From contig JAKADK010000004.1 in NCBI GenBank assembly GCA_021820665.1, positions 1 to 64,000 of the forward strand: DNA of 64,000 nt, written 5' to 3'. This document shows positions 34,645 to 43,132 of the stretch, piece after piece. The DNA comes from Actinomycetes bacterium. Its GTDB lineage: Bacteria; Actinomycetota; Acidimicrobiia; Acidimicrobiales; RAAP-2. The position numbers and the translations under genes are program-made. Under the pieces are notes generated by a model. That model searched no databases. It saw only the letters and a list, made by a program, of their open reading frames with translations, and was not told the origin of the DNA. How positions within the stretch are numbered: position 1 is the stretch's first letter; every line of letters begins with the position of its first letter.

Positions 34645-35583
34645 TCAGTCGGTGCGCGAGAACTGGAGAATGGCCACGAAGAGCATCACGCCCGCCGCCA
34701 CCGCCACCATGGCCAGCTCCAGCAGGGTTGGCAGCCGCCATCCGTTCCACGTCACTCCCGGGTTCAACAGCGCGTTCAAGCGGGGAGAGAGGGCGATCTG
34801 GGAGAAGACGGTGCGCCGGAGCGGGTCCACCGCGTAGGAGAGCGGGTCGATCTTCGTCAGGACGGCGAGCCACTGGGGGAGCTTGCTGGTCGGGAAGATG
34901 GCGCCGGACAGGAAGAACATCGGGAGCACCACCATCTGGGTGACGACCTGGAACGCCTCGATCTGTGAGATCCGGGACGCCATCAGCACGCCGAAGACCG
35001 TGAGCGCGAACGCCGTCAGTGCGATCTCCCCGATCAGGATGAGGAGCATCAGCGGGTGGTAGGGGACGCCGACCGCTCCGGCCAGGGCCAGCATGATCGC
35101 TCCCTGGATGGTGGCCACGGTCGCCCCTCCCAGGCACTTCCCGAGGACCAGCGCGCTCCGGTGCACCGGGGCCACGAGCATCTCCCGCAGGAACCCGAAC
35201 TCCCGGTCCCAGACGATGGAGATGGCAGAGAAGATGGCCGTGAAGAGGACCGTCATCCCGATGACGCCCGGGAACATGAACGTCCGGAAATTGAAGTGGT
35301 CGCTCCCCGACAGGATCGGCGACAGGCCGGTCCCGAGGACGAAGAGGAACAAGATGGGCTGGACCAACGACGTCACGATCCGGATCCGGTTGCGACTGAA
35401 CCGGATCAGCTCCCGCTTCCACACGACCCTGATGGCCCGCAGGTCGTCGTTGAGGGTTCCTCCGGCGACCCGCACACCGACCACCGACGCCGCCGGGGCG
35501 CTGGCCCCGGCCCGCGGTGCCGGGCGACCACCGGGAGCGAGCGCGCTCCCGGCCCCGACCTGCTGGCCCTGATCGTCGACCAT
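34645..35583 (-). CDS. ABC-2 type exporter permease (DrrB-like)
   Basis: 312 residues. A 45-residue polar N-terminus precedes RVVWKRELIRFSRNR, the amphipathic start of ABC-2 permeases, and six hydrophobic helices. FREF-type signature: VWDREFGFLREMLVAPVHR; FLSGAIFPTSKLPQWL and IDPLSYAVDPLRRT are also typical. It forms the membrane half of a drug- or lipid-exporting ABC transporter with the ATPase gene that ends 2 bases upstream of its ATG. Confidence 0.92.
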   Translation of the reverse strand: MVDDQGQQVGAGSALAPGGRPAPRAGASAPAASVVGVRVAGGTLNDDLRAIRVVWKRELIRFSRNRIRIVTSLVQPILFLFVLGTGLSPILSGSDHFNFRTFMFPGVIGMTVLFTAIFSAISIVWDREFGFLREMLVAPVHRSALVLGKCLGGATVATIQGAIMLALAGAVGVPYHPLMLLILIGEIALTAFALTVFGVLMASRISQIEAFQVVTQMVVLPMFFLSGAIFPTSKLPQWLAVLTKIDPLSYAVDPLRRTVFSQIALSPRLNALLNPGVTWNGWRLPTLLELAMVAVAAGVMLFVAILQFSRTD

Positions 35584-35585
35584 TG

Positions 35586-36620
35586 CTATCCCCTCCTCGC
35601 CCGCATGAACGGGGACGACCGCAGGCGGTCCCCCGACGACGCCTCCGCGTCCCGGATGGTCCGACCGGTGTAGGTCATGAACACGTCGTCGAGGGTCGGA
35701 CGGGCGACGCGGATCGACGTGATGCCCACCCCGAGCTCGGCGAAGAGACGGGGGACGAACTGCTCGCCGGCGGCGACGTGGAAGGCCACCGCTCCCTCCG
35801 AGACGGAGGCGTCGATCCCGAAGCGGTCGGCGAGCGCGGCGATGGCGGCGGTGTCGTCGGCGGTGTGCAGCTCCACCCGGTCCTCGCCGATGCTCGCCTT
35901 CAGCGCCTCCGGCGTGTCGATGGCCACGATGGACCCGTGGTCCATGATGGCGATCCGGTCGCAGTACTCGGCCTCGTCCATGTAGTGGGTGGTCAAGAAG
36001 AGCGTGATGCCCTCACGACGCTTCAGCTCGGTCACGTACTCCCAGATGTTCGAGCGGGTCTGGGGGTCGAGACCCACGGTCGGTTCGTCGAGGAACAGGA
36101 CCCGCGGCGAGTGCAGCAGCCCCCGTGCGATCTCCAGCCGCCGCTTCATCCCGCCCGAGAACGTCCGCACGAGGCTGTCCGCCCGGTCGGCGAGCCCGAC
36201 CATCTCCATGACGTCGGCCAGCCGGCGGGCGACGGATGCTCGCGGCACGCCGTAGAGCTCCGCGTGGAACTTCAGGTTCTCCGCAGCTGTCAGGTAGTCG
36301 TCGAGCGTGGTGTCCTGGAAGACGAGGCCGATGTGCTGGCGCACCGACGACCGCTGGGTCACCACGTCGAAACCGGCGACCGTCGCCCGGCCGGAGGTGG
36401 GATCGACCAGGGTGCAGAGCATCGAGATCGTGGTGGACTTCCCTGCTCCGTTGGGGCCGAGGAACCCGAACGTCTCACCGGCGTCGACGTTGAAGGTCAC
36501 TCCCTTCACGGCGACCAGGTCGCCGTAGGACTTGGCCAGGCCCTCCACCGCGATCGAGTGCTGACCTGCCGTCCCGGACGCGTCGACCACCGCCTGGCCC
36601 TGAGGTTCCGTCCGGCTCAC
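35586..36620 (-). CDS. ABC exporter ATP-binding protein (DrrA-like)
   Basis: 344 residues. Walker A GPNGAGKSTT, Q-loop VFQDTTLD, signature FSGGMKRRLEIARGL, Walker B VLFLDEPTVGLDP and H-loop TTHYMDEAE are all present. The C-terminal about 90 residues are the DrrA-type regulatory tail (DDVFMTYTGR). Its GTG overlaps the marR stop (GTGA), and the permease follows after 2 bases. The pair resembles daunorubicin-type resistance exporters; real substrate unknown. Confidence 0.94.
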   Translation of the reverse strand: MSRTEPQGQAVVDASGTAGQHSIAVEGLAKSYGDLVAVKGVTFNVDAGETFGFLGPNGAGKSTTISMLCTLVDPTSGRATVAGFDVVTQRSSVRQHIGLVFQDTTLDDYLTAAENLKFHAELYGVPRASVARRLADVMEMVGLADRADSLVRTFSGGMKRRLEIARGLLHSPRVLFLDEPTVGLDPQTRSNIWEYVTELKRREGITLFLTTHYMDEAEYCDRIAIMDHGSIVAIDTPEALKASIGEDRVELHTADDTAAIAALADRFGIDASVSEGAVAFHVAAGEQFVPRLFAELGVGITSIRVARPTLDDVFMTYTGRTIRDAEASSGDRLRSSPFMRARRG

Positions 36621-37237
36621 GGCGTCGCTCCTTCCGGTACGTCAGCGGCACGCCGGGCTCCCGACCCCGCCTCTGGCTCATGCCCTGTCCGCCGGCCCCG
36701 TCGGCGTTCCCGCTGCTCGGCGCCCAGCCCCGTCGGCGCCTCGGCACTGCCCGGCCGATCCATCCCGCGCAAGAGGGTACGGAGCATGCCGGCGAGCTCC
36801 GCCGGATCGATGGCGTCACCGGCCCTGCTCCGGGCCATGGCTCTCTCGAGGCGCGCCCGCATGTCAACCTCCACCGAACGCAGGACGGCGCTCCCGGTTG
36901 GCGTGAGGCTGATGCTCACGCCCCGGCGGTCGTCCTCGACGGAACGACGCTCCACCAGACCGGCCCGATCGAGGCTGTCGATGATCCCGCTCAAGGTCGG
37001 GCGGCGTACCCCCATCTCTCCGGCCAGCGCGGCGGCGCGCCACGGCCGGAGTGCCACGAAGAGCAGCGCCCGGTACTGGGCGAGCGTGAGCCCCGCCGCC
37101 ACACAGCTGTCGTCCAGGGTCCGCGACAGCATGGCCAGGCTACGAGCGATCCCGACGACCGGGTCGCCGGTGACGATCGCCGCCGGCTCGGGCACGGACG
37201 GAGGGTCGGGACGGCGACCGACCAGGACCCGGCTCAT
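36617..37237 (-). CDS. MarR-family transcriptional regulator
   Basis: 206 residues. The winged helix domain spans about 45-140: LTLAQYRALLFVAL, LAGEMGVRRPTLSGIIDSLDRAGLVERR, and the wing EDDRRGVSISLTPTG. The C-terminal 60 residues are Arg/Pro-rich and unusual for the family. Being first in the operon with a DrrAB-like exporter, it probably represses its own operon and is released by the exported compound. The ATG overlaps the stop of a 14-codon upstream frame, so its translation may depend on that frame. Confidence 0.9.
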   Translation of the reverse strand: MSRVLVGRRPDPPSVPEPAAIVTGDPVVGIARSLAMLSRTLDDSCVAAGLTLAQYRALLFVALRPWRAAALAGEMGVRRPTLSGIIDSLDRAGLVERRSVEDDRRGVSISLTPTGSAVLRSVEVDMRARLERAMARSRAGDAIDPAELAGMLRTLLRGMDRPGSAEAPTGLGAEQRERRRGRRTGHEPEAGSGARRAADVPEGATP

Positions 37238-37278
37238 ACCGGTCGACGTCCCCGAGACAACGACAGCGGGCCGACCAT
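37234..37278 (-). CDS. 14-residue leaderless leader peptide before marR
   Basis: ATG at 37278 follows a TACCCT -10 box by six bases, the same spacing as the leaderless genes here. The frame reads MVGPLSLSRGRRPV and its TGA overlaps the marR ATG as ATGA. No ribosome site precedes marR itself. The simplest reading is that ribosomes start on this micro-ORF and re-initiate on marR. The Arg-Gly-Arg-Arg-Pro run near the end could slow ribosomes. Function is inferred from layout only. Confidence 0.5.
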   Translation of the reverse strand: MVGPLSLSRGRRPV

Positions 37279-37284
37279 GTGGTT

Positions 37285-37290
37285 AGGGTA
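37285..37290 (-). promoter_or_regulatory. -10 box of the marR-exporter operon
   Basis: TACCCT on the minus strand, inside TGAGGTACCCTAACC. The surrounding GGTACC-centred partial symmetry is a plausible MarR operator, which would place repressor over the -10 box. Confidence 0.45.
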
Positions 37291-37425
37291 CCTCATCAGC
37301 TGTGGGGCTCGCCGGCATCGCCGCGGCGCCATGCGCCCACGTCCACCGCGGGCGCGCTGGCACCCAGAAGATCGTCGGGGACGCGTCGGGGATCAACGGG
37401 GACGCGCCGGAGATAGCCTCGGTCG

Positions 37426-38073
37426 GTGGCCACGAGACCGACGAACGAGCGAGACCGGGCAGCCCACTGGAGCTCGGTCTACGAGCGGAACCGGCCGGAC
37501 ACCGTGAGCTGGTACCAGCGTGATCCGGCGATGTCCCTGGCGCTCGTCGAGGCGCTCGGCCTGGAGCCCGACACGGCGGTCCTCGACGTCGGCGGGGGAA
37601 CCTCTCCCCTCCTCCCCGCCTTGCTCGACCGGGGCTTCGTCGACGTCACGGTCCTCGACATCGCCGAGGCCGCGTTGGCGCAGAGCCGGGCGGTCGTCGG
37701 CGAAGATCCCCGGGCCCGCTGGATCGCCGCCGACCTCCTGACCTGGGTCCCGCCTCGGCGGTACGGGCTGTGGCACGACCGGGCCGTCCTCCACTTCTTC
37801 ACCGGGGACGAGGTCCTTGCCTACCGCCGCATCCTCGACGCCGCCCTGTCTCCCGGGGGCGCGGTGGTGCTTGCCACGTTCGCCCCCGACGGTCCGGAGC
37901 AGTGCTCGGGACTACCGGTCACACGGTATGGGCCGCAGGCGCTGGCCGGGCTCCTCGGAGAAGGCTTCGAGCTGGCAGACGCGCGGGTGGAGGATCACAC
38001 CACGCCCGGCGGTGCCGTCCAGCGCTTCACCTGGATCGTCGCCCGTCGGTCCGGGAGCGCTCGCATGGCCTGA
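37426..38073 (+). CDS. Class I SAM-dependent methyltransferase
   Basis: 215 residues from GTG 37426, six bases after TAGCCT (37414-37419). N-terminal HWSSVYERNRPDTVSWYQ and motif I AVLDVGGGTSPLLPALLDRG, then VTVLDIAEAALAQSR and the acidic AADLLTW, define a SAM-binding Rossmann fold close to the thiopurine/tellurite-type group. C-terminal GGAVVLATFAPDGPEQCSGL fits the same group. Small soluble enzyme, methyl acceptor unknown. It is convergent with the SpoIIE-type phosphatase gene. Confidence 0.88.
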   Translation: MATRPTNERDRAAHWSSVYERNRPDTVSWYQRDPAMSLALVEALGLEPDTAVLDVGGGTSPLLPALLDRGFVDVTVLDIAEAALAQSRAVVGEDPRARWIAADLLTWVPPRRYGLWHDRAVLHFFTGDEVLAYRRILDAALSPGGAVVLATFAPDGPEQCSGLPVTRYGPQALAGLLGEGFELADARVEDHTTPGGAVQRFTWIVARRSGSARMA

Positions 38074-38195
38074 GCTGAGCTCCCAGGCCGACAGCCACAT
38101 CGGCCCGCGGCGGCGGGCCGAGCGGGGACGCGCGTCCTCCCCGGCCGACGCGTCGGGTGCTCCCGGGTGCTCCCCGGCCCTCCCCTCACGACGCG

Positions 38196-39377
38196 TCACC
38201 GTGGCGGGCCGTGCCACGTGCACATCACGAGCGTGGCGTCGTCACGGAGATCGTCGCCCTGGTGGTCGAGAACGCTCCGGACGAGCCGGCGGACGGTCTC
38301 CTCCGGGTCGAGCCCGGCGGAGAGGTGCTGGCCGAGCAGGTCGACCAGACGCTCGATCCCGAACTGCTCGCCTCCGGGGAGGTGTGCTTCGACCACCCCG
38401 TCCGTGTAGAAAAGGACGCCGTCCCCGGGCTCCAAGGGTTCGGATGCCAGCGGCACCTGCACCTGGACGCCGTCGAGAGCCCCCAGACCCCACGGGAGCG
38501 TGGCCGGGCACGGTAGCTCCCCGATCACCTTCCCGTTCCGGATGAGCAGGGGCAGCGGGTGACCGGCGTTCGTCCACTCCATGGCACCGGTCTCGCCGTC
38601 GATCCGGGCGAGCTGACCGGTGGCGAACGCCTGGGGGAACTCGCGAGCCACGGCGGCGTCGAGGTCGCCGTGGACCCGATCGAGCGCCAGCCGGTCCCGC
38701 CGACCGTGGCGGTAGGTACCGACGCACATGGCGGCGAGGAGCGCCGAGCCGACGGTATGCCCGAGCGGGTCGAACACCCCGACATCCAGCTCGACGCCGT
38801 TGATCGCGTAGTCGAAGCAGTCACCGGCCACCTCGTAGGCCGGTTCGAGGATCCCGGCAACGGTGAACCGTTGCGTCTTCACCACCAGTGGCGGGAGGAG
38901 GTCCCACTGCATGCTCGCCGCCTGGGAGAGCGAGCGGCGCCGGCGTTGCCGATGGTAGAAGTCGGTGACGCGCGACTGGACGGCGACGAGGTAGCCGACG
39001 AACATCCCGAGCTCCTCGCACGCTCGCACCACGTCCTCTCCCGCGTCGGGCACCGTCACTGCCAGCACGCCGCTGCGGTCCGAACCCTCCATGATCGGCA
39101 CCCAGATCCGCACCCCCTCCGGTCGCGCCGCGAGGACCGCCCGCCGGTCGGTGAAGGCCCGACCGGCCATGGTCGTCGCCACCTCCTCGCTCAGGGGTGC
39201 GGTGGAACCCCCCGCAGCCGGCACGGCCTGGAGGACCGACTGGGCGTAGTCGACCAGGTAGACGACGACGTCGGTGGCACCCAACCCCTCGGCGGCAACC
39301 TGCGTCACGCCGGTGAGCGATCCGGGCTCCGCGCCCCTGGCACGGCTGAGCGCATCACCGAGATCGAGGGGCATCAC
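38196..39377 (-). CDS. GAF-SpoIIE (PP2C-type) serine phosphatase
   Basis: 393 residues. Start GTG 39377 is six bases after TACCGT on the minus strand; the next codon is ATG. Residues about 10-130 look like a GAF sensor domain (GATDVVVYLVDYAQSVLQAV, RIWVPIMEGSDRSGVLAV). A basic linker (YHRQRRRRSLSQAASMQWDLLPP) leads to the PPM/SpoIIE phosphatase domain: EVAGDCFDYAINGVELDVGV, DPLGHTVGSALLAAM, GDGVLFYTDGVVEA and LRDDATLVM with its metal Asp residues. Such proteins dephosphorylate anti-sigma antagonists in partner-switching stress control. No anti-sigma gene is adjacent. Confidence 0.9.
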   Translation of the reverse strand: MMPLDLGDALSRARGAEPGSLTGVTQVAAEGLGATDVVVYLVDYAQSVLQAVPAAGGSTAPLSEEVATTMAGRAFTDRRAVLAARPEGVRIWVPIMEGSDRSGVLAVTVPDAGEDVVRACEELGMFVGYLVAVQSRVTDFYHRQRRRRSLSQAASMQWDLLPPLVVKTQRFTVAGILEPAYEVAGDCFDYAINGVELDVGVFDPLGHTVGSALLAAMCVGTYRHGRRDRLALDRVHGDLDAAVAREFPQAFATGQLARIDGETGAMEWTNAGHPLPLLIRNGKVIGELPCPATLPWGLGALDGVQVQVPLASEPLEPGDGVLFYTDGVVEAHLPGGEQFGIERLVDLLGQHLSAGLDPEETVRRLVRSVLDHQGDDLRDDATLVMCTWHGPPR

Positions 39378-39557
39378 CGGGTGACGGTACCACCGGCGAA
39401 CGCCCGGAGCCTCGGGGATATCGGAGGAACGGGTGCCGTGAGGCCCGCCGGGTCGGCGACCAGCCGGCCGAGGAACGGCGTCCGATCCGGGGAGAGGCGT
39501 CCGCGTCGGGGTGATGCACCAGGGGCCTGGACAGGCGGACTGGGATAGCGTCACGCC

Positions 39558-40427
39558 ATGCGCTCGCGGCTCCCCACGATCGTCTTCGTCGCAGCCGTCG
39601 CAGCCGCGCTCTGCGCCTGCTCGTCGGGGCGCACCGTGGCGGCGCGGAGCGCCCGGGCTGCCGTCCGCCCCACTCCCACCGGCGCCGGCCACCGTGGGAC
39701 CACGAAACCGGCCGCGCCGGCTGGGACCCCGACGGCTCACCACTTCGGCGGGAGCCCGCCCGTCGGGGCGCTGTTCCCCCCCGGCCTGTCGGTCCACGTC
39801 TGCACGGCGAGCGTCGTCGACAGCCGGTCCGGTGACCTGCTGCTCACCGCGGCGCACTGCATCGTGGGCACGGGGAAGGGCTACGTCTTCGCGCCCGGCT
39901 ACCACGACGGCATCGAACCCTACGGCACCTGGACCGTGACGGCCGCCTACGGGGCGCCGGCGTGGATCTCCCGACAGGCACCCGCCGCCGACTACGCGTT
40001 CCTCGTCGTGGCTCCCCACCTGCGCGACGGCCACCCGGAGCCGATCGAGGACGCGACCGGCGCCTACCGGATCGGAGCGGCCCCGCGCCCTGGCACCCGG
40101 GTCACCGTTCCCGCCTACGTCATCGGCTCCCACGACGACCCCATCACCTGCACCGCTCCCACCTACGACCACTCCGACACCCCCGCCTTCAACTGCAACC
40201 TCTACGCCGACGGCACGAGCGGGGCACCGTGGTTGGAGCGGGCCGGTCACAGCTGGGAGGTGGTCGGCGTCATCGGTGGCCTCCACCAGGGAGGGTGCTA
40301 CCCGTGGACCTCCTACACGGCGCCGTTCGGTGCCGCCACGCAACGTCTCGCCGCGCGGGCCGCGTCCGGGCAGGCGGCCTCCACGTTCCCGACGCCCGGT
40401 GGCGACGGCTGCCCGAACGGGAGCTGA
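39558..40427 (+). CDS. Secreted trypsin-like serine protease, possible lipoprotein
   Basis: 289 residues from ATG 39558, six bases after TAGCGT (39546-39551). The N-terminus (VFVAAVAAALCACSSG) is a signal peptide with a possible lipobox, so it may be membrane-anchored by lipid. After a Pro/Thr/Gly linker comes a chymotrypsin fold with His in LLTAAHC (about residue 100), Asp in ADYAFLVV (about 144) and Ser221 in GTSGAPW. Extra cysteines suggest disulfides. It resembles the small secreted trypsin-like proteins of actinobacteria. Target unknown. Confidence 0.87.
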   Translation: MRSRLPTIVFVAAVAAALCACSSGRTVAARSARAAVRPTPTGAGHRGTTKPAAPAGTPTAHHFGGSPPVGALFPPGLSVHVCTASVVDSRSGDLLLTAAHCIVGTGKGYVFAPGYHDGIEPYGTWTVTAAYGAPAWISRQAPAADYAFLVVAPHLRDGHPEPIEDATGAYRIGAAPRPGTRVTVPAYVIGSHDDPITCTAPTYDHSDTPAFNCNLYADGTSGAPWLERAGHSWEVVGVIGGLHQGGCYPWTSYTAPFGAATQRLAARAASGQAASTFPTPGGDGCPNGS

Positions 40428-40588
40428 GACGGCGACGATCGGGGACGGGGGACGGGGGACGGGGACCGGCGACGGTCGGCGGCAGCGAACCAGGGACCGG
40501 CGGCGGTCGGCGGCGTCCAGCGGGCAGCAACCCGCTAGGTTCGCTCCCAGCACACACGACGACCGACGGACGAGGGAGATGAGCAGCG

Positions 40589-41743
40589 ATGGCAGGAGAG
40601 ACGACGACAGGTGACCTCCCGGATCGAGCGCTCGAGCTGCGCTCGCTCGTCACGGCCGACCGGACCGTGGAGATCTCGCTGGAAGAGGTGGACGTCCCCC
40701 GGCCCGGCGCGGACCAGGTCGTCGTCCGGGTCGAGGCGTGTCCCGTGAACCCCTCCGATCTGGGACTGCTCTTCGGCGGTGCCGACATGACCACCGCGGT
40801 GGCAACCGGTTCGCCCGACCGCCCCGTCGTGACCGCCACCATCCCCGAGGCCGCCATGCGGACCGTGGCAGCTCGGGTGGGCATCTCCATGCCCGTGGGC
40901 AATGAAGGTGCCGGAACGGTCGTCGCCGCCGGATCGTCGTCCGGCGCCCAGGCGCTCCTCGGCAAGACGGTCTCGCTGGCAGGAGGCGGCATGTACAGCC
41001 AGTACCGCTGCGTGAACGCCGCCATCTGCCTGGAGCTGCCCGAGGGCGTCGGTGCCGCCGCCGGGGCCTCGTCCTTCGTGAACCCCATGACGGCGCTCGG
41101 GATGGTGGAGACGATGCGGCTGGAGCACCATCGCGCCCTCGTCCACACGGCCGCCGCCTCCAATCTCGGGCAGATGCTCAACCGGCTCTGCATCGAGGAG
41201 CACGTCCCGCTGGTCAACATCGTGCGCCGGCCCGAGCAGGTCGAGCTCCTCCGCTCGGCAGGCGCGACCCACGTGTGCGACACGAGCTCGCCCGCCTTCC
41301 TCGACGAGCTCGTCTCCGCCCTTGAGGCCACCTCCGCCACCCTGGCGTTCGACGCCATCGGTGGCGGCACGTTGGCGAGCCGGATCCTCACCTGCATGGA
41401 GTCGGCAGCCAGCGCCGCCGAAGGCGGCTACAGCCGGTACGGATCGTCGACCCCGAAGCAGGTCTACATCTACGGGTCGCTCGACCGAGGGCCGACCGAG
41501 CTCACCCGGAATTTCGGGATGGCATGGGGCGTCGGGGGGTGGCTCCTCACCCCGTTCCTGCAACGGATCGGACGGGACGGCACAGAGCGGCTCCGGCGCC
41601 GGGTGGCAGACGGGATCACCTCCACCTTCGCCAGCACCTACGCGGGCCAGACGTCGCTCGCAGGCGCGCTCGACCCCGAGGTCATCGCCCGCTACGGCCG
41701 GATGGCCACGGGAGAGAAGTACCTGATCACGCCCAACGGGTGA
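40589..41743 (+). CDS. Zinc-binding-dehydrogenase-type MDR oxidoreductase
   Basis: 384 residues from ATG 40589, with GAGGGAG about 10 bases upstream. N-terminal GroES-like part: DQVVVRVEACPVNPSDLGLL, MPVGNEGAGTVVAAG. The nucleotide-binding part is atypical: ALVHTAAASNLGQMLNRLC replaces the usual Gly-rich loop. No zinc-ligand Cys cluster is seen, as in quinone-reductase-like members. C-terminal QVYIYGSLDRGPTEL and YLITPNG are typical of a subgroup annotated as NADH/quinone oxidoreductase-like. Cytoplasmic redox enzyme, substrate unknown. Confidence 0.87.
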   Translation: MAGETTTGDLPDRALELRSLVTADRTVEISLEEVDVPRPGADQVVVRVEACPVNPSDLGLLFGGADMTTAVATGSPDRPVVTATIPEAAMRTVAARVGISMPVGNEGAGTVVAAGSSSGAQALLGKTVSLAGGGMYSQYRCVNAAICLELPEGVGAAAGASSFVNPMTALGMVETMRLEHHRALVHTAAASNLGQMLNRLCIEEHVPLVNIVRRPEQVELLRSAGATHVCDTSSPAFLDELVSALEATSATLAFDAIGGGTLASRILTCMESAASAAEGGYSRYGSSTPKQVYIYGSLDRGPTELTRNFGMAWGVGGWLLTPFLQRIGRDGTERLRRRVADGITSTFASTYAGQTSLAGALDPEVIARYGRMATGEKYLITPNG

Positions 41744-41790
41744 CGGCCGAGCCCATTCGAGCTGGAGGACCGTTCCCGGGAGGCCAACGG

Positions 41791-42975
41791 TCAGCCGAGG
41801 GCGACCGCGGCGTGCAGGGCGATGCCGGTCACCATCGCCGCCTCGTCGATGACCATCCGATTGGAGTGGTTCGGTGCCGGGCGCTCGACGCCCGGGGGCG
41901 CCGCCCCCAGGAACACCATCGAACCGGGGACACGCTGGAGCACGAACGACCAGTCCTCGGCCCCCATGACGGCGCTGGGCATCCGAACGACCCGTTCCTC
42001 CCCCATGAGCTGCCCGGCGAGCCCGAGCACCCGCTCCACCGCGGCGGCGTCGTTGACCGTGACCGGGTAGCCCCGGGCGACGGGGACGACCTCCGCCGAG
42101 CACAGGTGGGCCGCCGCCACGTGAGCGGCGACCCGCTCGACGCCGTCCAGCGCGAGCTTCCGGCTGGCCTCGGAGTGCGCTCGCACCGTCCCCTCCAGCA
42201 CCGCAGACTCGGGGATGACGTTGTTGGTCGTCCCGGCGTGGATGCTGGCCACGGTCACCACCGCCGGGTCCGCCATGGGAACACGGCGGGTGACCATCGC
42301 CTGGAGGGCACCGACGATCTCGCACGCCACGGGAACGGGGTCGATGGCGTCGTGCGGCATCGATGCGTGGCCACCCCGACCCCCGACGACGATGCGGAAC
42401 GCGTCGGCCGAGGCCATCAGCGCACCGGCCTTGGCCGCCACCAGGCCGGAAGGGATGACCGGCGTGACATGGATGGCGAACGCCCGGTCGACGGGCCCGA
42501 AGCGATCGAGCAGACCCTCGTCCATCATGGCCTGCGCGCCAGCGTAGCCTTCCTCGCCGGGTTGGAACATGAGCACGACGCGACCGGCGAGCACGGCGCG
42601 CCGGTCGACGAGCAGGTGGGCCGCTCCGACGAGCATGGCCACGTGGGCGTCGTGACCGCAGGCATGCATGGCTCCGTCCACCTGCGACGCGAAGGGAAGC
42701 CCGGTGTCCTCGGTCATCGGCAGGGCGTCCATGTCGGCGCGCAACAAGGTGGTGGGCCCGGGCTCGCCACCGTCGAGCACCGCCACCACCGAGGTGACCC
42801 CTGTCCCGGTCGTCACCTCCAATGACAGCCCGTCGAGTGCGCCGAGCACGGCCTCTTGGGTGCGGGGAAGGTCCAGGCCGACCTCCGGATGCTCGTGGAG
42901 GCGACGGCGGAGGGCGACCGCCAGCTCGAGCAGCGAGGCGGCGTCCTCACACAGGTTCTCCGTCGCTCCGGTCAT
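41791..42975 (-). CDS. M20-family amidohydrolase
   Basis: 394 residues from ATG 42975, preceded by GAGAGG at suitable distance. Features of the IAA-amino-acid hydrolase/hippurate hydrolase (M20D) group: RRRLHEHPEVGLDLPRTQ, TLLRADMDALPMTEDTG, MHACGHDAHVAMLVGAA (metal ligands C, H, D, H), VVLMFQPGEEGYAGAQAMM (Glu) and the dimerisation insert. It removes N-acyl groups from amino acids using two metal ions. Stands alone, convergent with the MDR gene. Confidence 0.92.
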   Translation of the reverse strand: MTGATENLCEDAASLLELAVALRRRLHEHPEVGLDLPRTQEAVLGALDGLSLEVTTGTGVTSVVAVLDGGEPGPTTLLRADMDALPMTEDTGLPFASQVDGAMHACGHDAHVAMLVGAAHLLVDRRAVLAGRVVLMFQPGEEGYAGAQAMMDEGLLDRFGPVDRAFAIHVTPVIPSGLVAAKAGALMASADAFRIVVGGRGGHASMPHDAIDPVPVACEIVGALQAMVTRRVPMADPAVVTVASIHAGTTNNVIPESAVLEGTVRAHSEASRKLALDGVERVAAHVAAAHLCSAEVVPVARGYPVTVNDAAAVERVLGLAGQLMGEERVVRMPSAVMGAEDWSFVLQRVPGSMVFLGAAPPGVERPAPNHSNRMVIDEAAMVTGIALHAAVALG

Positions 42976-43132
42976 GGCCCATCCTCTCCGATCCCGACCG
43001 CCACAGCCACAGCCGTAGCCGCCGCCGGCCTCGGAGCGCCGGGGCCGTCTGGGCCGCAGACCCCCCCGCAGCGTAGACCGGGAGCTCGGTCGGGCCCTAC
43101 GCGCTCCATGGCACGTTCGGGGGACGCCGCCG

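Noticed and set aside
35517-37286. A 589-codon plus-strand frame over the MarR-ABC operon
   Set aside because: It is antisense to three genes with complete Walker, signature and winged-helix motifs and shows no domain of its own.
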